Counted from the first letter of the stretch, positions 36,136 through 46,043 are shown. The stretch: DNA of 64,000 nucleotides from an uncultured Eubacteriales bacterium (GCA_900542005.1 UQLW01000010.1:1-64000), one strand, 5' to 3'. Program-made: numbers and translations. Notes: generated by a model from the letters alone, not told the origin.

Positions 36136-37365
36136 ATGAATATCTGGTTGATCAACCATTATGCGGTTCCGCCGCAGTATTATCCCCTGGCCAGGCAGAC
36201 ATACTTTGCCAAATACCTGATGGAAATGGGCCATTCGGTGACGATCTTCGCGGCCAGCACCGTTCATAACTCCAATCAGAACCTCATCACCGACGGCGCT
36301 CCTTATCGGGAGGAAACGGTGAACGGCGTCCATTATGTATATATACGCTGCCGGGACTATACGGGAAACGGCGTATCCCGAATATATAACATGATGGAGT
36401 TCGCCTGGAAGCTGCCCGGGGTTTGCAAGCGCTTCCCGCGCCCTGACGCGATTGTGGCAACTTCGATGCCGCCGGTATCCTGCGCGGCGGGAATACGTAT
36501 TGCCCGCAAGTACGGCTGCCGTGGTATAGCGGAGATTGCCGACCTCTGGCCGGAATCCATCGTCGCCTATGGGATCGCCGGAAAAAACAATCCGCTGGTT
36601 GTGCTGCTGCGGCGGCTGGAGAAATGGATCTATAAAAAGTCAGACGCCGTTGTGTTCACCATGGAGGGCGGCTACGATTATATTATCGAACAGGGCTGGG
36701 AAAAAGAAATCTCCCGCTCGAAGGTTTTCCATATCAATAATGGAGTGGATTTGATATCGTTTTATAATAATCGCGAAAATAATCGCATTCAGGATTCGGA
36801 TTTATCAGATCCGCACACGTTTAAAGTAATTTACACAGGCTCAGTCCGGCATGTAAACAATCTGGGCTTACTGCTGGAGGCTGCTAAAAAAGTAAAAAAC
36901 CGAAGGATCAAGTTTCTAATATGGGGAGATGGCGACGAGTTCTTGGGGTTGAAGAAGAAGGTTGAAGACGAAAAGATTGAAAATGTATGCTTCAAAGGAA
37001 AAGTAAATAAAGCTTGCATTCCCTATATCGTCAGCTGTGCCGATTTAAATATTGTGCATAACACCCCGACGAAGCTATTAAGATTTGGTATCAGCATGAA
37101 CAAGATTTTTGACTATTTTGCCGCGGGTAAACCGATGGTAGTCGATTTCCCTTGCCGGTACAATCCTGTAATACAATATCAGGCCGGTATCATGGTGGAA
37201 GACCCTGAAGCATCAAATATCGCGGCTGCTATAGAATCCTTTGCCAGTATGGACAAATCAGAATATGATACATATTGCGATCATTCGTTGGCTGCGGCCC
37301 ATGAATATGACTTCAAACGGCTTACGCAGAAACTCATGGACGTAATAGAAGGCAGGCGGGAGTAG
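36136..37365 (+). CDS. Glycosyltransferase family 4 (WbuB-like)
   Basis: The 409-aa protein is a GT-B enzyme of family GT4: MNIWLINHYAVPPQ at the N-terminus, acceptor-side PRPDAIVATSMPPVS, and C-terminal KVIYTGSVRHVNNLGLLLEA and IFDYFAAGKPMVV for the nucleotide-sugar side. It adds a sugar to the lipid-linked repeat in the cytoplasm. By eye the first 600 bp are GC-rich and the rest clearly AT-rich, so the gene itself looks mosaic, with a join near 36.74 kb. The next gene starts right after its stop. Confidence 0.9.
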   Translation: MNIWLINHYAVPPQYYPLARQTYFAKYLMEMGHSVTIFAASTVHNSNQNLITDGAPYREETVNGVHYVYIRCRDYTGNGVSRIYNMMEFAWKLPGVCKRFPRPDAIVATSMPPVSCAAGIRIARKYGCRGIAEIADLWPESIVAYGIAGKNNPLVVLLRRLEKWIYKKSDAVVFTMEGGYDYIIEQGWEKEISRSKVFHINNGVDLISFYNNRENNRIQDSDLSDPHTFKVIYTGSVRHVNNLGLLLEAAKKVKNRRIKFLIWGDGDEFLGLKKKVEDEKIENVCFKGKVNKACIPYIVSCADLNIVHNTPTKLLRFGISMNKIFDYFAAGKPMVVDFPCRYNPVIQYQAGIMVEDPEASNIAAAIESFASMDKSEYDTYCDHSLAAAHEYDFKRLTQKLMDVIEGRRE

Positions 37366-38499
37366 ATGAGTATGCAATTTATTGATTTAAAGGCGCAGTA
37401 CCGTGCGCTGAAGGATGAGATTGACGCCGGTATCCAACAGGTACTGGATGCCGCGCAGTTTATCAGCGGGCCCCAGGTCAAGGAGCTGGAGGGTGAGCTA
37501 GCGGCCTTTGTGGGCCGGAAGCATTGTGTCAGCTGCGGCAACGGCACCGACGCGCTGCAGATCGCCTATATGGTCTACGGCATAGGCCCGGGCGACGCGG
37601 TATTCTGCCCGGATATCACCTTTGTTTCCTCCACAGAGCCGGCCAAGATGTTTGGCGCTACGCCGGTATTCTGCGATATTACGCCGGATACCTACACGCT
37701 TTGCCCCCAGAGCCTGGAGGCCCAGATCAAGGCGGTACTGGCGGAGGGCAAACTGACGCCCAAGGCGGTGGTGGCTGTAGACATCCTGGGCAATCCCTGC
37801 GACTACGACGCCATCGTGCCGCTGTGCGAGAAATATGGCCTAGTCCTCATTGAGGACGCGGCGCAGAGCTTTGGCGCCAGCTATAAGGGCAAGCGCTGCT
37901 TAAGCTTCGGGCAGATCGCCATCGCCTCCTTTTTCCCGGCCAAGCCCTTGGGGTGCTATGGCGACGGCGGCGCCGTCTTTACCGATGACGATGAGATTGC
38001 CGATATCTGCCGGTCCATCTGCGTGCACGGCAAGGGCCCCGGCGGCAAATATAACAATATCCGGGTGGGCATGAATTCCCGGCTGGATACGCTCCAGGCG
38101 GCGATTCTGCTGCCCAAGCTGAAGGCTTTGAAGGACTATGAGATCGAGGCGCGCCAGCAGGTGGCTAAGCGGTATAACGAGGCCTTTGCCGGACGCTTTA
38201 CCGTGCCCTATGTGGCGGAAGGCTGCGTATCCGTTTACGCGCAGTACGCCATACTGGCGCCGGATACCGCCACGCGGGACCGGGTCATTGCCCATCTGAA
38301 GGAAAAGGGCATTCCCAACATGATCTATTACCCCACGCCGCAGCATGCGCTGCCGGTGTTTCAGGATGAACCCCGCTATGGGGAGCGCTATACCCATGCC
38401 GACGATTATTGCGCGCGGACGCTTTCGCTGCCCATGCATCCTTATATGGAGGCGGATGACCAGCAGAGGGTCATCGACGCCGTGCTGGAGGCCTTGTAA
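37366..38499 (+). CDS. DegT/DnrJ-family sugar aminotransferase, WbpE-like
   Basis: A PLP enzyme of 377 aa. Lys193 in SFFPAKPLGCYGDGG is the Schiff-base lysine; CGNGTDALQIAY binds PLP phosphate and IEDAAQSFGA carries the Asp that holds the pyridine nitrogen. It is very close in style to WbpE, which transaminates UDP-3-keto-GlcNAcA to UDP-GlcNAc(3NH2)A with glutamate. Its neighbours encode the steps before and after, which supports this choice. The acetyltransferase start overlaps its stop (TAATG). Confidence 0.9.
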   Translation: MSMQFIDLKAQYRALKDEIDAGIQQVLDAAQFISGPQVKELEGELAAFVGRKHCVSCGNGTDALQIAYMVYGIGPGDAVFCPDITFVSSTEPAKMFGATPVFCDITPDTYTLCPQSLEAQIKAVLAEGKLTPKAVVAVDILGNPCDYDAIVPLCEKYGLVLIEDAAQSFGASYKGKRCLSFGQIAIASFFPAKPLGCYGDGGAVFTDDDEIADICRSICVHGKGPGGKYNNIRVGMNSRLDTLQAAILLPKLKALKDYEIEARQQVAKRYNEAFAGRFTVPYVAEGCVSVYAQYAILAPDTATRDRVIAHLKEKGIPNMIYYPTPQHALPVFQDEPRYGERYTHADDYCARTLSLPMHPYMEADDQQRVIDAVLEAL

Positions 38500-39080
38500 T
38501 GGACAAGGCCTATTTCGTGCATGAATCCAGCTATGTGGACGAGGGCTGCGAGATTGGGGCTGAGACCAAGATCTGGCACTTCTCCCATATCATGAAGGGC
38601 TGCATCATCGGGAAAGGGTGCAATATTGGCCAGAATGTGGTCATCTCGCCGGGGGTGGTCCTGGGTGACGGGGTTAAGATCCAGAACAACGTCTCGGTCT
38701 ATACCGGGGTGATCTGCGAGGATGGCGTTTTCCTGGGGCCCTCCTGCGTCTTTACCAATGTGATCAACCCCAGAGCCTTTATTGAACGCAAAAGCGAATA
38801 CCGCAGGACGGTGATCCATAAAGGCGCCAGCATCGGGGCGAACGCCACCATCGTCTGTGGACATGATATTGGGCGCTATGCCCTGGTGGGCGCCGGGTCT
38901 GTTGTAACCCGGGATGTCCCGGATTACGCTATGGTTTACGGCGTCCCGGCCAAGGTTCGCGGCTATGTCTGCCAGTGCGGCGAACAGATTGCCTTTTCAG
39001 AGGGGCAGGCGGCTTGCTCCGCCTGCGGAAAAACATATAAGATGGATGAAAACTTGCAAATAAAGGAGTGCGAAGGATAA
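38499..39080 (+). CDS. Sugar N-acetyltransferase, WbpD-like hexapeptide protein
   Basis: A left-handed beta-helix acetyltransferase of 193 aa with repeated hexapeptides (VDEGCEIGAETKIWHFSHI, IGKGCNIGQNVVI, IGRYALVGAGSVVTRDV). WbpD acetylates the 3-amino group of UDP-GlcNAc(3NH2)A with acetyl-CoA. The last 40 residues form a small zinc-ribbon-like tail (CQCG with CSACG), not needed in the classic enzyme. It sits between the aminotransferase and the dehydrogenase genes of the same pathway. Confidence 0.9.
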   Translation: MDKAYFVHESSYVDEGCEIGAETKIWHFSHIMKGCIIGKGCNIGQNVVISPGVVLGDGVKIQNNVSVYTGVICEDGVFLGPSCVFTNVINPRAFIERKSEYRRTVIHKGASIGANATIVCGHDIGRYALVGAGSVVTRDVPDYAMVYGVPAKVRGYVCQCGEQIAFSEGQAACSACGKTYKMDENLQIKECEG

Positions 39081-39083
39081 ACC

Positions 39084-40403
39084 ATGAGCATGAAGGAAGA
39101 GCTGATTGCCAAGATTCAAAATAAGACGCTGCGGATGGGCGTGTGCGGCCTGGGCTATGTGGGTCTGCCCCTGGCGGTGGACAAGGCGAAGCACGGCTTT
39201 AAGACCGTAGGCTTCGACGTGCAGCAGAGCAAGGTGGACATGGTCAACGCGGGCGAGAACTATATCGGCGACGTGGTGGATTCGGATCTCAAGGAGCTGG
39301 TAGATTCCGGCATGCTGCGGGCCACCACGGACTTTTCCCAGATCTGCGACGTGGACTTTATTGCCATCTGCGTACCGACCCCGCTGGATGCGCACCAGCA
39401 GCCGGACATCAGCTATGTGCGCGATTCAACGGTGGCCATCTCCAAGTATTTGAAGAAGGGTACCATGGTGGTGCTGGAATCCACCACCTATCCGGGTACC
39501 ACCGAGGAGCTGCTTAAGCCCATCCTGGAGGAGGGCAGCGGCCTTACCTGCGGCGAGGATTTCTATCTGGGCTTTTCCCCGGAACGGGTCGATCCCGGTA
39601 ACCAGATCTATAAGACCAGCAACACGCCCAAGGTAGTGGGCGCGATCGGGGCTGACGCCGCCGAGGTAATTTCCATGGTTTATTCGGCCATCCTGGATGG
39701 CGCGATCCATACCGTGTCCTCCCCGGCTGTGGCGGAGATGGAGAAAATCCTCGAGAATACCTACCGCAACATCAATATTGGCCTGGTCAATGAGCTGGCC
39801 ATCCTGTGCAACCGTATGGGGATCAACATCTGGGAGGTCATCGACGCGGCCAAGACTAAGCCCTACGGCTTCCAGGCCTTCTACCCCGGCCCGGGGCTGG
39901 GCGGCCACTGCATCCCGCTGGATCCCTATTATCTGAGCTGGAAAGCCCGGGAGTACGGCTTCCACACCTCGATGATCGAGTCCTCCATGATGATCAACGA
40001 CCGGATGCCGGAATATACCGTGGAGCGTGCGGGCAAGATCCTGAACCGCTACAAGAAGGCTTTGAACGGCAGCAAGGTGCTGGTGCTGGGCGTGGCCTAT
40101 AAGCAGGACATCGACGACTACCGGGAGAGCCCGGCGATCCGTGTCATTGAGGAGTTTGAAAAGACCGGCGCCCAGGTCAGCTACTATGACCCCTTTGTGC
40201 CCAAGTACCGCCATAACGGACAGTGGCACGAGGGTCTCGCGGCCATTGATCCGGAAGTGATCGCCCAGTACGACCTGGTAGCCATCACCACCGCCCATAC
40301 CACCGTAGACTATCCGATGGTGGCTGGCGCCGGCGTGCCGGTGTTTGATTGCAAGAACGTCATGAAAAACATCCAAAACCGCGAGAATATCGAGGTATTG
40401 TAA
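39084..40403 (+). CDS. UDP-GlcNAc 6-dehydrogenase, WbpA-like
   Basis: A 439-aa UDP-sugar dehydrogenase. The NAD site is GLGYVGLPLA (22-31), the catalytic cysteine is Cys275 in GLGGHCIPLDP, and ESTTYPGTT plus SPERVDPG are family marks. It belongs to the WbpA/WbpO branch that oxidises C6 of UDP-GlcNAc or UDP-GalNAc to the uronic acid. With the aminotransferase, acetyltransferase, epimerase and MocA genes around it, the WbpA role is most likely. The epimerase start overlaps its stop by one base. Confidence 0.92.
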   Translation: MSMKEELIAKIQNKTLRMGVCGLGYVGLPLAVDKAKHGFKTVGFDVQQSKVDMVNAGENYIGDVVDSDLKELVDSGMLRATTDFSQICDVDFIAICVPTPLDAHQQPDISYVRDSTVAISKYLKKGTMVVLESTTYPGTTEELLKPILEEGSGLTCGEDFYLGFSPERVDPGNQIYKTSNTPKVVGAIGADAAEVISMVYSAILDGAIHTVSSPAVAEMEKILENTYRNINIGLVNELAILCNRMGINIWEVIDAAKTKPYGFQAFYPGPGLGGHCIPLDPYYLSWKAREYGFHTSMIESSMMINDRMPEYTVERAGKILNRYKKALNGSKVLVLGVAYKQDIDDYRESPAIRVIEEFEKTGAQVSYYDPFVPKYRHNGQWHEGLAAIDPEVIAQYDLVAITTAHTTVDYPMVAGAGVPVFDCKNVMKNIQNRENIEVL

Positions 40404-41485
40404 TGAAAAAAATCTGCTCCGTGGTGGGGGCCCGTCCGCAGTTTATCAAGCTGGCGGTGGTTTCCCGGCAGCTGCGCAGGCGGTTTCACGAGGTCATTAT
40501 TCACACCGGACAGCATTATGATCCCAATATGTCCGACGTGTTCTTTGAAGAGATGGATATTCCTAAGCCGGACTATAACCTCGGCATTTCCGGCGGCACC
40601 CATGGCCAGATGACCGGCCAGATGCTGATGAAGATCGAGGAGGTTTTGCTGAAGGAGCAGCCCGATATGGTGCTGCTCTTCGGCGATACCAATTCCACCA
40701 TGGCGGCCGCGCTGGCGGCGGTGAAGCTGCATATCCCCATCTGCCATGTGGAAGCGGGCAACCGCTTCGGCACGCTGGAAAGCCCGGAGGAGGTTAACCG
40801 CACTGTAACGGACCATGTGTCCACCATCAATTTACCCTGCACCCAGTCGAGCATGGAGTTCCTTCAGCGGGAGGGGCTGGGCCATACCGCCGCGGTGGTG
40901 GGCGATCCCATGTACGACGCCTTTTGTTATTATACCCAGCGGCTGGACGGGTCGGAGCTGAAGGAGATCACCGATTTTGACGGCTGCCCGGTAAGCCTTC
41001 CGGAGGATTTTTATTACATGACCTGCCACCGGCAGGAGAATACCGATACAGACGAGAAATTACGAGAAATCCTCTCGGCGATGAACAGCCTGGACGCGCC
41101 GGCCGTGTATCCGGTGCACCCCAGAAACCATGCCCGGGCGCGGCGGCTTTGCCAGGAGGCAGGTTTCCGTAATATTATGCTGACCCTCCCCGTGGGCTAT
41201 CAGAGCTCCATCTCCCTGGTAAACCGCGCCAAGAAGATCGTCACCGATTCCGGCGGCGTGCAGCGCGAGGCTTTCTTTGCAAAAAAGCCCTGTGTGACGG
41301 TGCTGGACTTCGTGGTGTGGCCGGAAACCATGGCCAATGGCTGCAACCAGCTGGCCAAGCCGGACAAAGAGGACATCCTGGCCAAGCTGGCCGCGCCCAT
41401 CGCCTTTGATCCAGCGTATCAGCCCTTTGGCGATGGCCACTCAGCGGAACGGATCGTGGAGAAGATCCAGGAGTATCTTGCATGA
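40403..41485 (+). CDS. UDP-sugar 2-epimerase, WbpI/WecB-like
   Basis: A 360-aa non-hydrolysing 2-epimerase with GT-B fold: VGARPQFIKLAVVSR, VIIHTGQHYDPNMSDVFFEEM, HVEAGNRFG and VTDSGGVQREAFF. WecB acts on UDP-GlcNAc; WbpI acts on UDP-2,3-diacetamido-glucuronate to give the manno form. HVEAGNRF rather than HVEAGLR favours the WbpI branch. The start is the ATG at 40403, in the TAATG overlap with the dehydrogenase. It ends the pathway to UDP-ManNAc3NAcA. Confidence 0.9.
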   Translation: MKKICSVVGARPQFIKLAVVSRQLRRRFHEVIIHTGQHYDPNMSDVFFEEMDIPKPDYNLGISGGTHGQMTGQMLMKIEEVLLKEQPDMVLLFGDTNSTMAAALAAVKLHIPICHVEAGNRFGTLESPEEVNRTVTDHVSTINLPCTQSSMEFLQREGLGHTAAVVGDPMYDAFCYYTQRLDGSELKEITDFDGCPVSLPEDFYYMTCHRQENTDTDEKLREILSAMNSLDAPAVYPVHPRNHARARRLCQEAGFRNIMLTLPVGYQSSISLVNRAKKIVTDSGGVQREAFFAKKPCVTVLDFVVWPETMANGCNQLAKPDKEDILAKLAAPIAFDPAYQPFGDGHSAERIVEKIQEYLA

Positions 41486-42588
41486 CAAAAGTATGCCATA
41501 TTACCTGTGTGCATTCTAAAGAGGATGTGCGGATTTTTTGGAAGGAGTGCTGTTCTCTAGCTCAGGCAGGGTATGACGTTTCGCTGGTACAGCAGGGTGA
41601 AAGCTATGAAAAGAATGGAGTCCATATTATGGGCTTCGGTGCGATTGCATCTAACCGGGTTCGGCGGATGCTGCAAACGGCGCGGCAAGCATACAAAAAA
41701 GCTATAGAGCTGGATGCGGATATTTATCATCTGCACGACCCGGAGCTTCTGCCTTATGCTACGAGGCTAAAGCGTAAGGGCAAAAAGGTTATCTTTGACA
41801 GCCATGAGCATACAGCCGAGTCAATACTGGAGAAGGAATATCTGCCTTCTTCCATAAGGCGCCTGATCTATAAAGCCTTTGTAGCCTATCAGTCGTATGT
41901 TTGCCGGAGGCTGGATGGGATTATATCGGTAACGCCTAACATTGTCGAATTTTTTCGGAGGATCAATCCCAGAACGGTTCAAATAGCCAATTACCCGATA
42001 TATCAGGAGGACATTCAGTATCCAAACTTTCAGGAGCGCAAAATCGTCTTTGCCGGGGGTATTTCTAAACAATGGAACCATCATACGATTATTCAAGCGC
42101 TGGAGAAGCTACCAGATAGTCATTATTGCCTCTGCGGAATAGCAGATTCGGGATATATGCAGCAGCTGGAAGCGCTACCAGGCTGGAAGCAGGTGGATTA
42201 CCTTGGGAAGATCCCTCATCAAGAGGTCGCCGGGAAGATGGCGGGCTGTTCTGTTGGTATGGCGCTGCTTTCGCCTGGCCGTAATACAGACTGGCAGAAT
42301 GGGACCATTGGCAATACTAAAATCTTTGAGGAAATGATGGCAGCCCTTCCAGTAATATGTACGGATTTTGTGCTGTGGAAGGATTTTGTAGAGCGCTATG
42401 CATGCGGATTTTGTATAAATCCTGAGGACGTCGACGCTATTGCTGAAAAGGTACAATATTTGCTGGATCATCCTCAAGAGGCAAAGAGGATGGGGGAAAA
42501 CGGTCGAAATGCAGTACGGGAATCGTTTAACTGGGGGAAGGAAGAGAGCAAACTATTTGCTTTTTATGAAGATATCCTGAAGAATTGA
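41482..42588 (+). CDS. Glycosyltransferase family 4
   Basis: A 368-aa GT4 protein: ADIYHLHDPELLPYATRLKRKGKK and DSHEHTAES on the acceptor side, KIVFAGGISKQWNHHTIIQAL and NGTIGNTKIFEEMMAALPVICT on the donor side. It probably adds one of the uronic-acid or hexose residues of the repeat. The gene is AT-rich compared with the sugar genes on both sides. Its start overlaps the previous stop (ATGA) and the MocA gene follows after 12 bp. Confidence 0.9.
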   Translation: MTKVCHITCVHSKEDVRIFWKECCSLAQAGYDVSLVQQGESYEKNGVHIMGFGAIASNRVRRMLQTARQAYKKAIELDADIYHLHDPELLPYATRLKRKGKKVIFDSHEHTAESILEKEYLPSSIRRLIYKAFVAYQSYVCRRLDGIISVTPNIVEFFRRINPRTVQIANYPIYQEDIQYPNFQERKIVFAGGISKQWNHHTIIQALEKLPDSHYCLCGIADSGYMQQLEALPGWKQVDYLGKIPHQEVAGKMAGCSVGMALLSPGRNTDWQNGTIGNTKIFEEMMAALPVICTDFVLWKDFVERYACGFCINPEDVDAIAEKVQYLLDHPQEAKRMGENGRNAVRESFNWGKEESKLFAFYEDILKN

Positions 42589-42600
42589 GGAGAAAATGAG

Positions 42601-43695
42601 ATGAAGTACGCGTTGATCGGCTGCGGCCGCATATCTACCAACCATATTAAAGCGGCGGTCGCTAACCATTTGGAAATTGTGGCAGTCTGCGACGTTGTGC
42701 CGGAGCATATGGAGGCAGTGCTGGCAAAGCATGGCCTGGAGCGGGATGGCTCCATCCACCGGTATACCGACTATAAGGAAATGCTGGAGAAGGAGAAGCC
42801 GGTTTTTGTAGCAATTGCAACCGAGAGCGGGCTTCATGCGGAAATTGCCCTGTATTGCATCGAGCATGGCGTGCATGTCATCATTGAAAAGCCCATGGCC
42901 ATGAGCATGGCCGACGCCGACCGCATTGTAGCGCTGGCAGAGGAAAAGCAGGTGAAAGTCTGCGCCTGCCACCAGAACCGGTTCAATCTGTCGGTACAGG
43001 AAATGCGGCGTGCGCTGGAATCTGGCCGCTTTGGCCGCTTATCCCATGGATCCATTCATGTGCGGTGGAATCGGAATAAGGACTACTATACCCAGGCGCC
43101 CTGGCGCGGCACCTGGGCCCAGGATGGCGGCTGCCTGATGAACCAATGCATCCACGGGATCGATCTGCTGCGCTGGATGATGGGCGACGAGGTAGACGAG
43201 GTCTACGCGCAGACGGCCCAGCAGTTCCATGACTATTTGGAGTGCGAGGATGTGGGGATGGCCGTAGTCAAGTTTAAAAACGGCGCAATCGGCACCATCG
43301 AAGGTACGACCAACGTCTATCCCAAAAACCTGGAGGAGACGCTCTACCTATTTGGGCAAAACGGCACGGTAAAGCTGGGCGGTAAATCCTGCAATGCTAT
43401 CGACGTATGGGAGATGCAGGATGAAACCGAACATGATACACAGCTGAAGCAGGGCTTCTTCGAGCACACGGAAAACGTCTATGGCAATGGTCATACTTCG
43501 GTTTATGCCGATATGATTGAAGCGATTGAGCAAGACCGGCCGCCTTATATAGATGGCAAGGCAGGACGGCGTGCGCTGGAGATGGTGCTGGCGATTTATC
43601 AGTCAGCGGCGACGGGCAAACCGGTTAAGCTGCCATTGAAGGACGTTTCTTCGACGGATTTTGTAGGAAGGTTTGGCATCAGCCCCACTCGATAG
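42601..43695 (+). CDS. Gfo/Idh/MocA oxidoreductase, WbpB-like
   Basis: A 364-aa NAD-dependent sugar dehydrogenase: Rossmann motif LIGCGRISTNHI (5-16), EKPMAMS around residue 95, CHQNRFNLSVQEM, and GGCLMNQCIHGIDLLRWMMG with the catalytic His. WbpB oxidises C3 of UDP-GlcNAcA, the second step to UDP-ManNAc3NAcA. Genes for the other four steps are in the same operon. It is GC-rich like those genes, although it sits between AT-rich ones. Confidence 0.88.
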   Translation: MKYALIGCGRISTNHIKAAVANHLEIVAVCDVVPEHMEAVLAKHGLERDGSIHRYTDYKEMLEKEKPVFVAIATESGLHAEIALYCIEHGVHVIIEKPMAMSMADADRIVALAEEKQVKVCACHQNRFNLSVQEMRRALESGRFGRLSHGSIHVRWNRNKDYYTQAPWRGTWAQDGGCLMNQCIHGIDLLRWMMGDEVDEVYAQTAQQFHDYLECEDVGMAVVKFKNGAIGTIEGTTNVYPKNLEETLYLFGQNGTVKLGGKSCNAIDVWEMQDETEHDTQLKQGFFEHTENVYGNGHTSVYADMIEAIEQDRPPYIDGKAGRRALEMVLAIYQSAATGKPVKLPLKDVSSTDFVGRFGISPTR

Positions 43696-43698
43696 GCG

Positions 43699-45090
43699 AT
43701 GGATGTAATGGCAAAAATGGAAATTTGTACTCAGCGTATTTTATACCGCATCCGGACGAGCAGGATGATTAAGGCTATTAAAGCGTCACGACCGGTTCAG
43801 CGGTGCCGTGAATTCGGTGCATTCTGCAATACAAATCGATATCTGCTGCAAATCGCATTGATCATTTTGTATCGGTTGTGTCTGGATTTTGTATATATAA
43901 AGGAAATATCCCCTCTATACAGTTATGCGGGCTTTACAGTCGACTTGAATCCATTGTGGTATTTATGCACCCTGTTGACGGTAGCTATTTTTTCGCCCTT
44001 CTTGGCAGCTTTGCTGGAAAAGCAAGCTCCATCGGCAGCTATGATAACTTTTATTAGTTTATTGTATTTTATACCGCTTACATCCTACTGCGGCTGCAGA
44101 CAGGGAAATATATTGTTTTTTATAATTGGAATTTGTTATTGGGCTATTCTTCTTTTGCTTGAATTTCGATTGCCCATATTATATATAAAGCGACCATCCT
44201 ATCGCCATGCCAGTGCATTTTTTGCTGTTTTAACAATTCTTTCCGCACTATTTGTACTATATATATCAGGCCGGTATGCCGGCTTCCGTATTACGTTAAA
44301 CCTAACAAATGTTTATGGAATTCGAGCTGAGGCTGCTGACTATAATATACCTGGTATATTTTCATATATTTTATCGGGGATGCCTATTCTGCTATCCTTT
44401 TTGTTGCTGTATTGGCTACAACGAAGAAAATATTTGGTTGTCGGCGGCCTGTGCATCGTTTTTCTGCTCCTATTTTCTATCAGTGCGCAAAAGTCTACGT
44501 TCTTTTTACTCCTTCTTATCCTGGCCGGATATTTTTTCTATCGGAAATGGATGCTAAGATGGGCGCCTGCGCTGTTGATTCTAATGGTTATTGGCTCTGT
44601 TCTAATTAAAGAGCTGTTTGGTTCATTATGGATTATGTCTATGTTTATTAGACGAGTAATGTATCTGCCTGTTCAAATAAGTGAAGCGTATATGGAATTC
44701 TTCCAAAATCAGCCGTTGAATCTATTCCGATATGGGATTATGGGAAAGTTGTCCTTTGATGGAATTTATTCTAGCGGGGTGCCTTATATTATCGGCGAAT
44801 ATATGGGCAGCGCGGGTACGTCGTGTAACAATGGCCTTTTAGGCGATGTATTTGCAAATTTGCCCACGATTATGGGATTGTTTATTTTGCCTTTGATTTT
44901 AGTTCTATGCTTCCGTTTGATGAATGCTGTTACTTATCAGCATGAACCTAAGGTAACGATAGCACTGTGTATATATTTTGCTAATTCTTTTATCAATTGT
45001 TCTTGGAGTGTCGCATTGTTATCTCACGGATTTTTAATCGCCTGCCTGATGCTTTACTTTTTCCCCAAAAAGGAGATACAGACGTCATGA
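43699..45090 (+). CDS. Wzy-type polysaccharide polymerase
   Basis: A 463-aa integral membrane protein with about ten or more helices, long hydrophobic stretches and one large outer loop (about residues 305-385). SISAQKSTFFLLLLILAG and the loop that follows are typical of O-antigen/capsule polymerases. No signal peptide. Wzy joins lipid-linked repeats outside the membrane. The sequence is AT-rich. The next gene overlaps its stop (ATGA). Assignment relies on topology and position more than on sharp motifs. Confidence 0.75.
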   Translation: MDVMAKMEICTQRILYRIRTSRMIKAIKASRPVQRCREFGAFCNTNRYLLQIALIILYRLCLDFVYIKEISPLYSYAGFTVDLNPLWYLCTLLTVAIFSPFLAALLEKQAPSAAMITFISLLYFIPLTSYCGCRQGNILFFIIGICYWAILLLLEFRLPILYIKRPSYRHASAFFAVLTILSALFVLYISGRYAGFRITLNLTNVYGIRAEAADYNIPGIFSYILSGMPILLSFLLLYWLQRRKYLVVGGLCIVFLLLFSISAQKSTFFLLLLILAGYFFYRKWMLRWAPALLILMVIGSVLIKELFGSLWIMSMFIRRVMYLPVQISEAYMEFFQNQPLNLFRYGIMGKLSFDGIYSSGVPYIIGEYMGSAGTSCNNGLLGDVFANLPTIMGLFILPLILVLCFRLMNAVTYQHEPKVTIALCIYFANSFINCSWSVALLSHGFLIACLMLYFFPKKEIQTS

Positions 45091-46043
45091 AAAACCAGCT
45101 GATTACTTTTCAAACCCTGTGCAATGCTGTTAAGCACCAATATAAAATTTGGCTGCTTACAATCTTAGTTTTTACTGTAATTGGGGCGGGCGCAGGCTTT
45201 TTATACGCAAGCCGTGGATCCTCCAGCCAGGCGGGTGGAGCTCAGCCCTTAGAAGGGGTAGCAATATCCCAAGTGCCATATAACGAAGAATACTATTTTA
45301 CTATGCTGAACGCTATAGAAGAATATGCTGCGGACTGCTCGCGGTATTTGAATCAGCTCTTGGAAGAGGGTAGCTTAACGGAAGAACAGATTAAGTCGCT
45401 GAAGGGTTATTCGGAAGCTTTGGTAGATTATCAAAAAATGCAGATAATACCGCTAAAGGAGATGTTAGCCTCGTCTGCACGGATTTTTGTACCGGATGAA
45501 TTTCAAAGCGTTTTAATTGAGAAGTATGAAGATAAACTTATAAATGCACGTTGGTGGTTTGAATCCACGAAATTAGCGGCTGAATTGGCGAAATCTATAG
45601 AAGCACCACGGGTGGATAATGAATCTGCAATGAAGTCTTATGCTGATATTTTAGATCAGGCCTCTCAGCATAGCTTATGGGAAGTAGAAATTCAAAGTTT
45701 GGAAACGAAGCTTAACCTGTTAAAAAATGATTCGGCTCAGGTACATGCTGATGGAGCTATAGCTGAAAATACATTGGATGCGGCAGTTCAATCGCTTCAA
45801 AGCATAGTGAATGGCATCAACCATACGGTTAATGATATTGCGGAAAAGAATCATTTAGAGATTACTATGGATCAGTCTAGCGAAGGGCTTATTACTTCAA
45901 TACGGCATACTCACGCGGCATCCTCCACTAGAGAATCCTTTTTCATTATGGTGATTTTCTGCCTGCTGGTGGGCATCTGCTGCGGATTCTTTTTGGCTGT
46001 ATACCGGGAATGCCGCGCGCAAAGCGCCTGTGACAGAGAGTAA
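45087..46043 (+). CDS. Wzz-like chain-length regulator
   Basis: A 318-aa protein with one N-terminal membrane helix (about residues 17-37) and one near the C-terminus (about 283-307), and between them an extracytoplasmic, mostly helical coiled-coil region. This is the layout of polysaccharide co-polymerases such as Wzz. There is no cytoplasmic kinase domain, and no kinase gene in the operon. The ATG at 45087 lies in the ATGA overlap with the polymerase gene; a longer frame starting at 44997 has no support. Confidence 0.75.
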   Translation: MKNQLITFQTLCNAVKHQYKIWLLTILVFTVIGAGAGFLYASRGSSSQAGGAQPLEGVAISQVPYNEEYYFTMLNAIEEYAADCSRYLNQLLEEGSLTEEQIKSLKGYSEALVDYQKMQIIPLKEMLASSARIFVPDEFQSVLIEKYEDKLINARWWFESTKLAAELAKSIEAPRVDNESAMKSYADILDQASQHSLWEVEIQSLETKLNLLKNDSAQVHADGAIAENTLDAAVQSLQSIVNGINHTVNDIAEKNHLEITMDQSSEGLITSIRHTHAASSTRESFFIMVIFCLLVGICCGFFLAVYRECRAQSACDRE

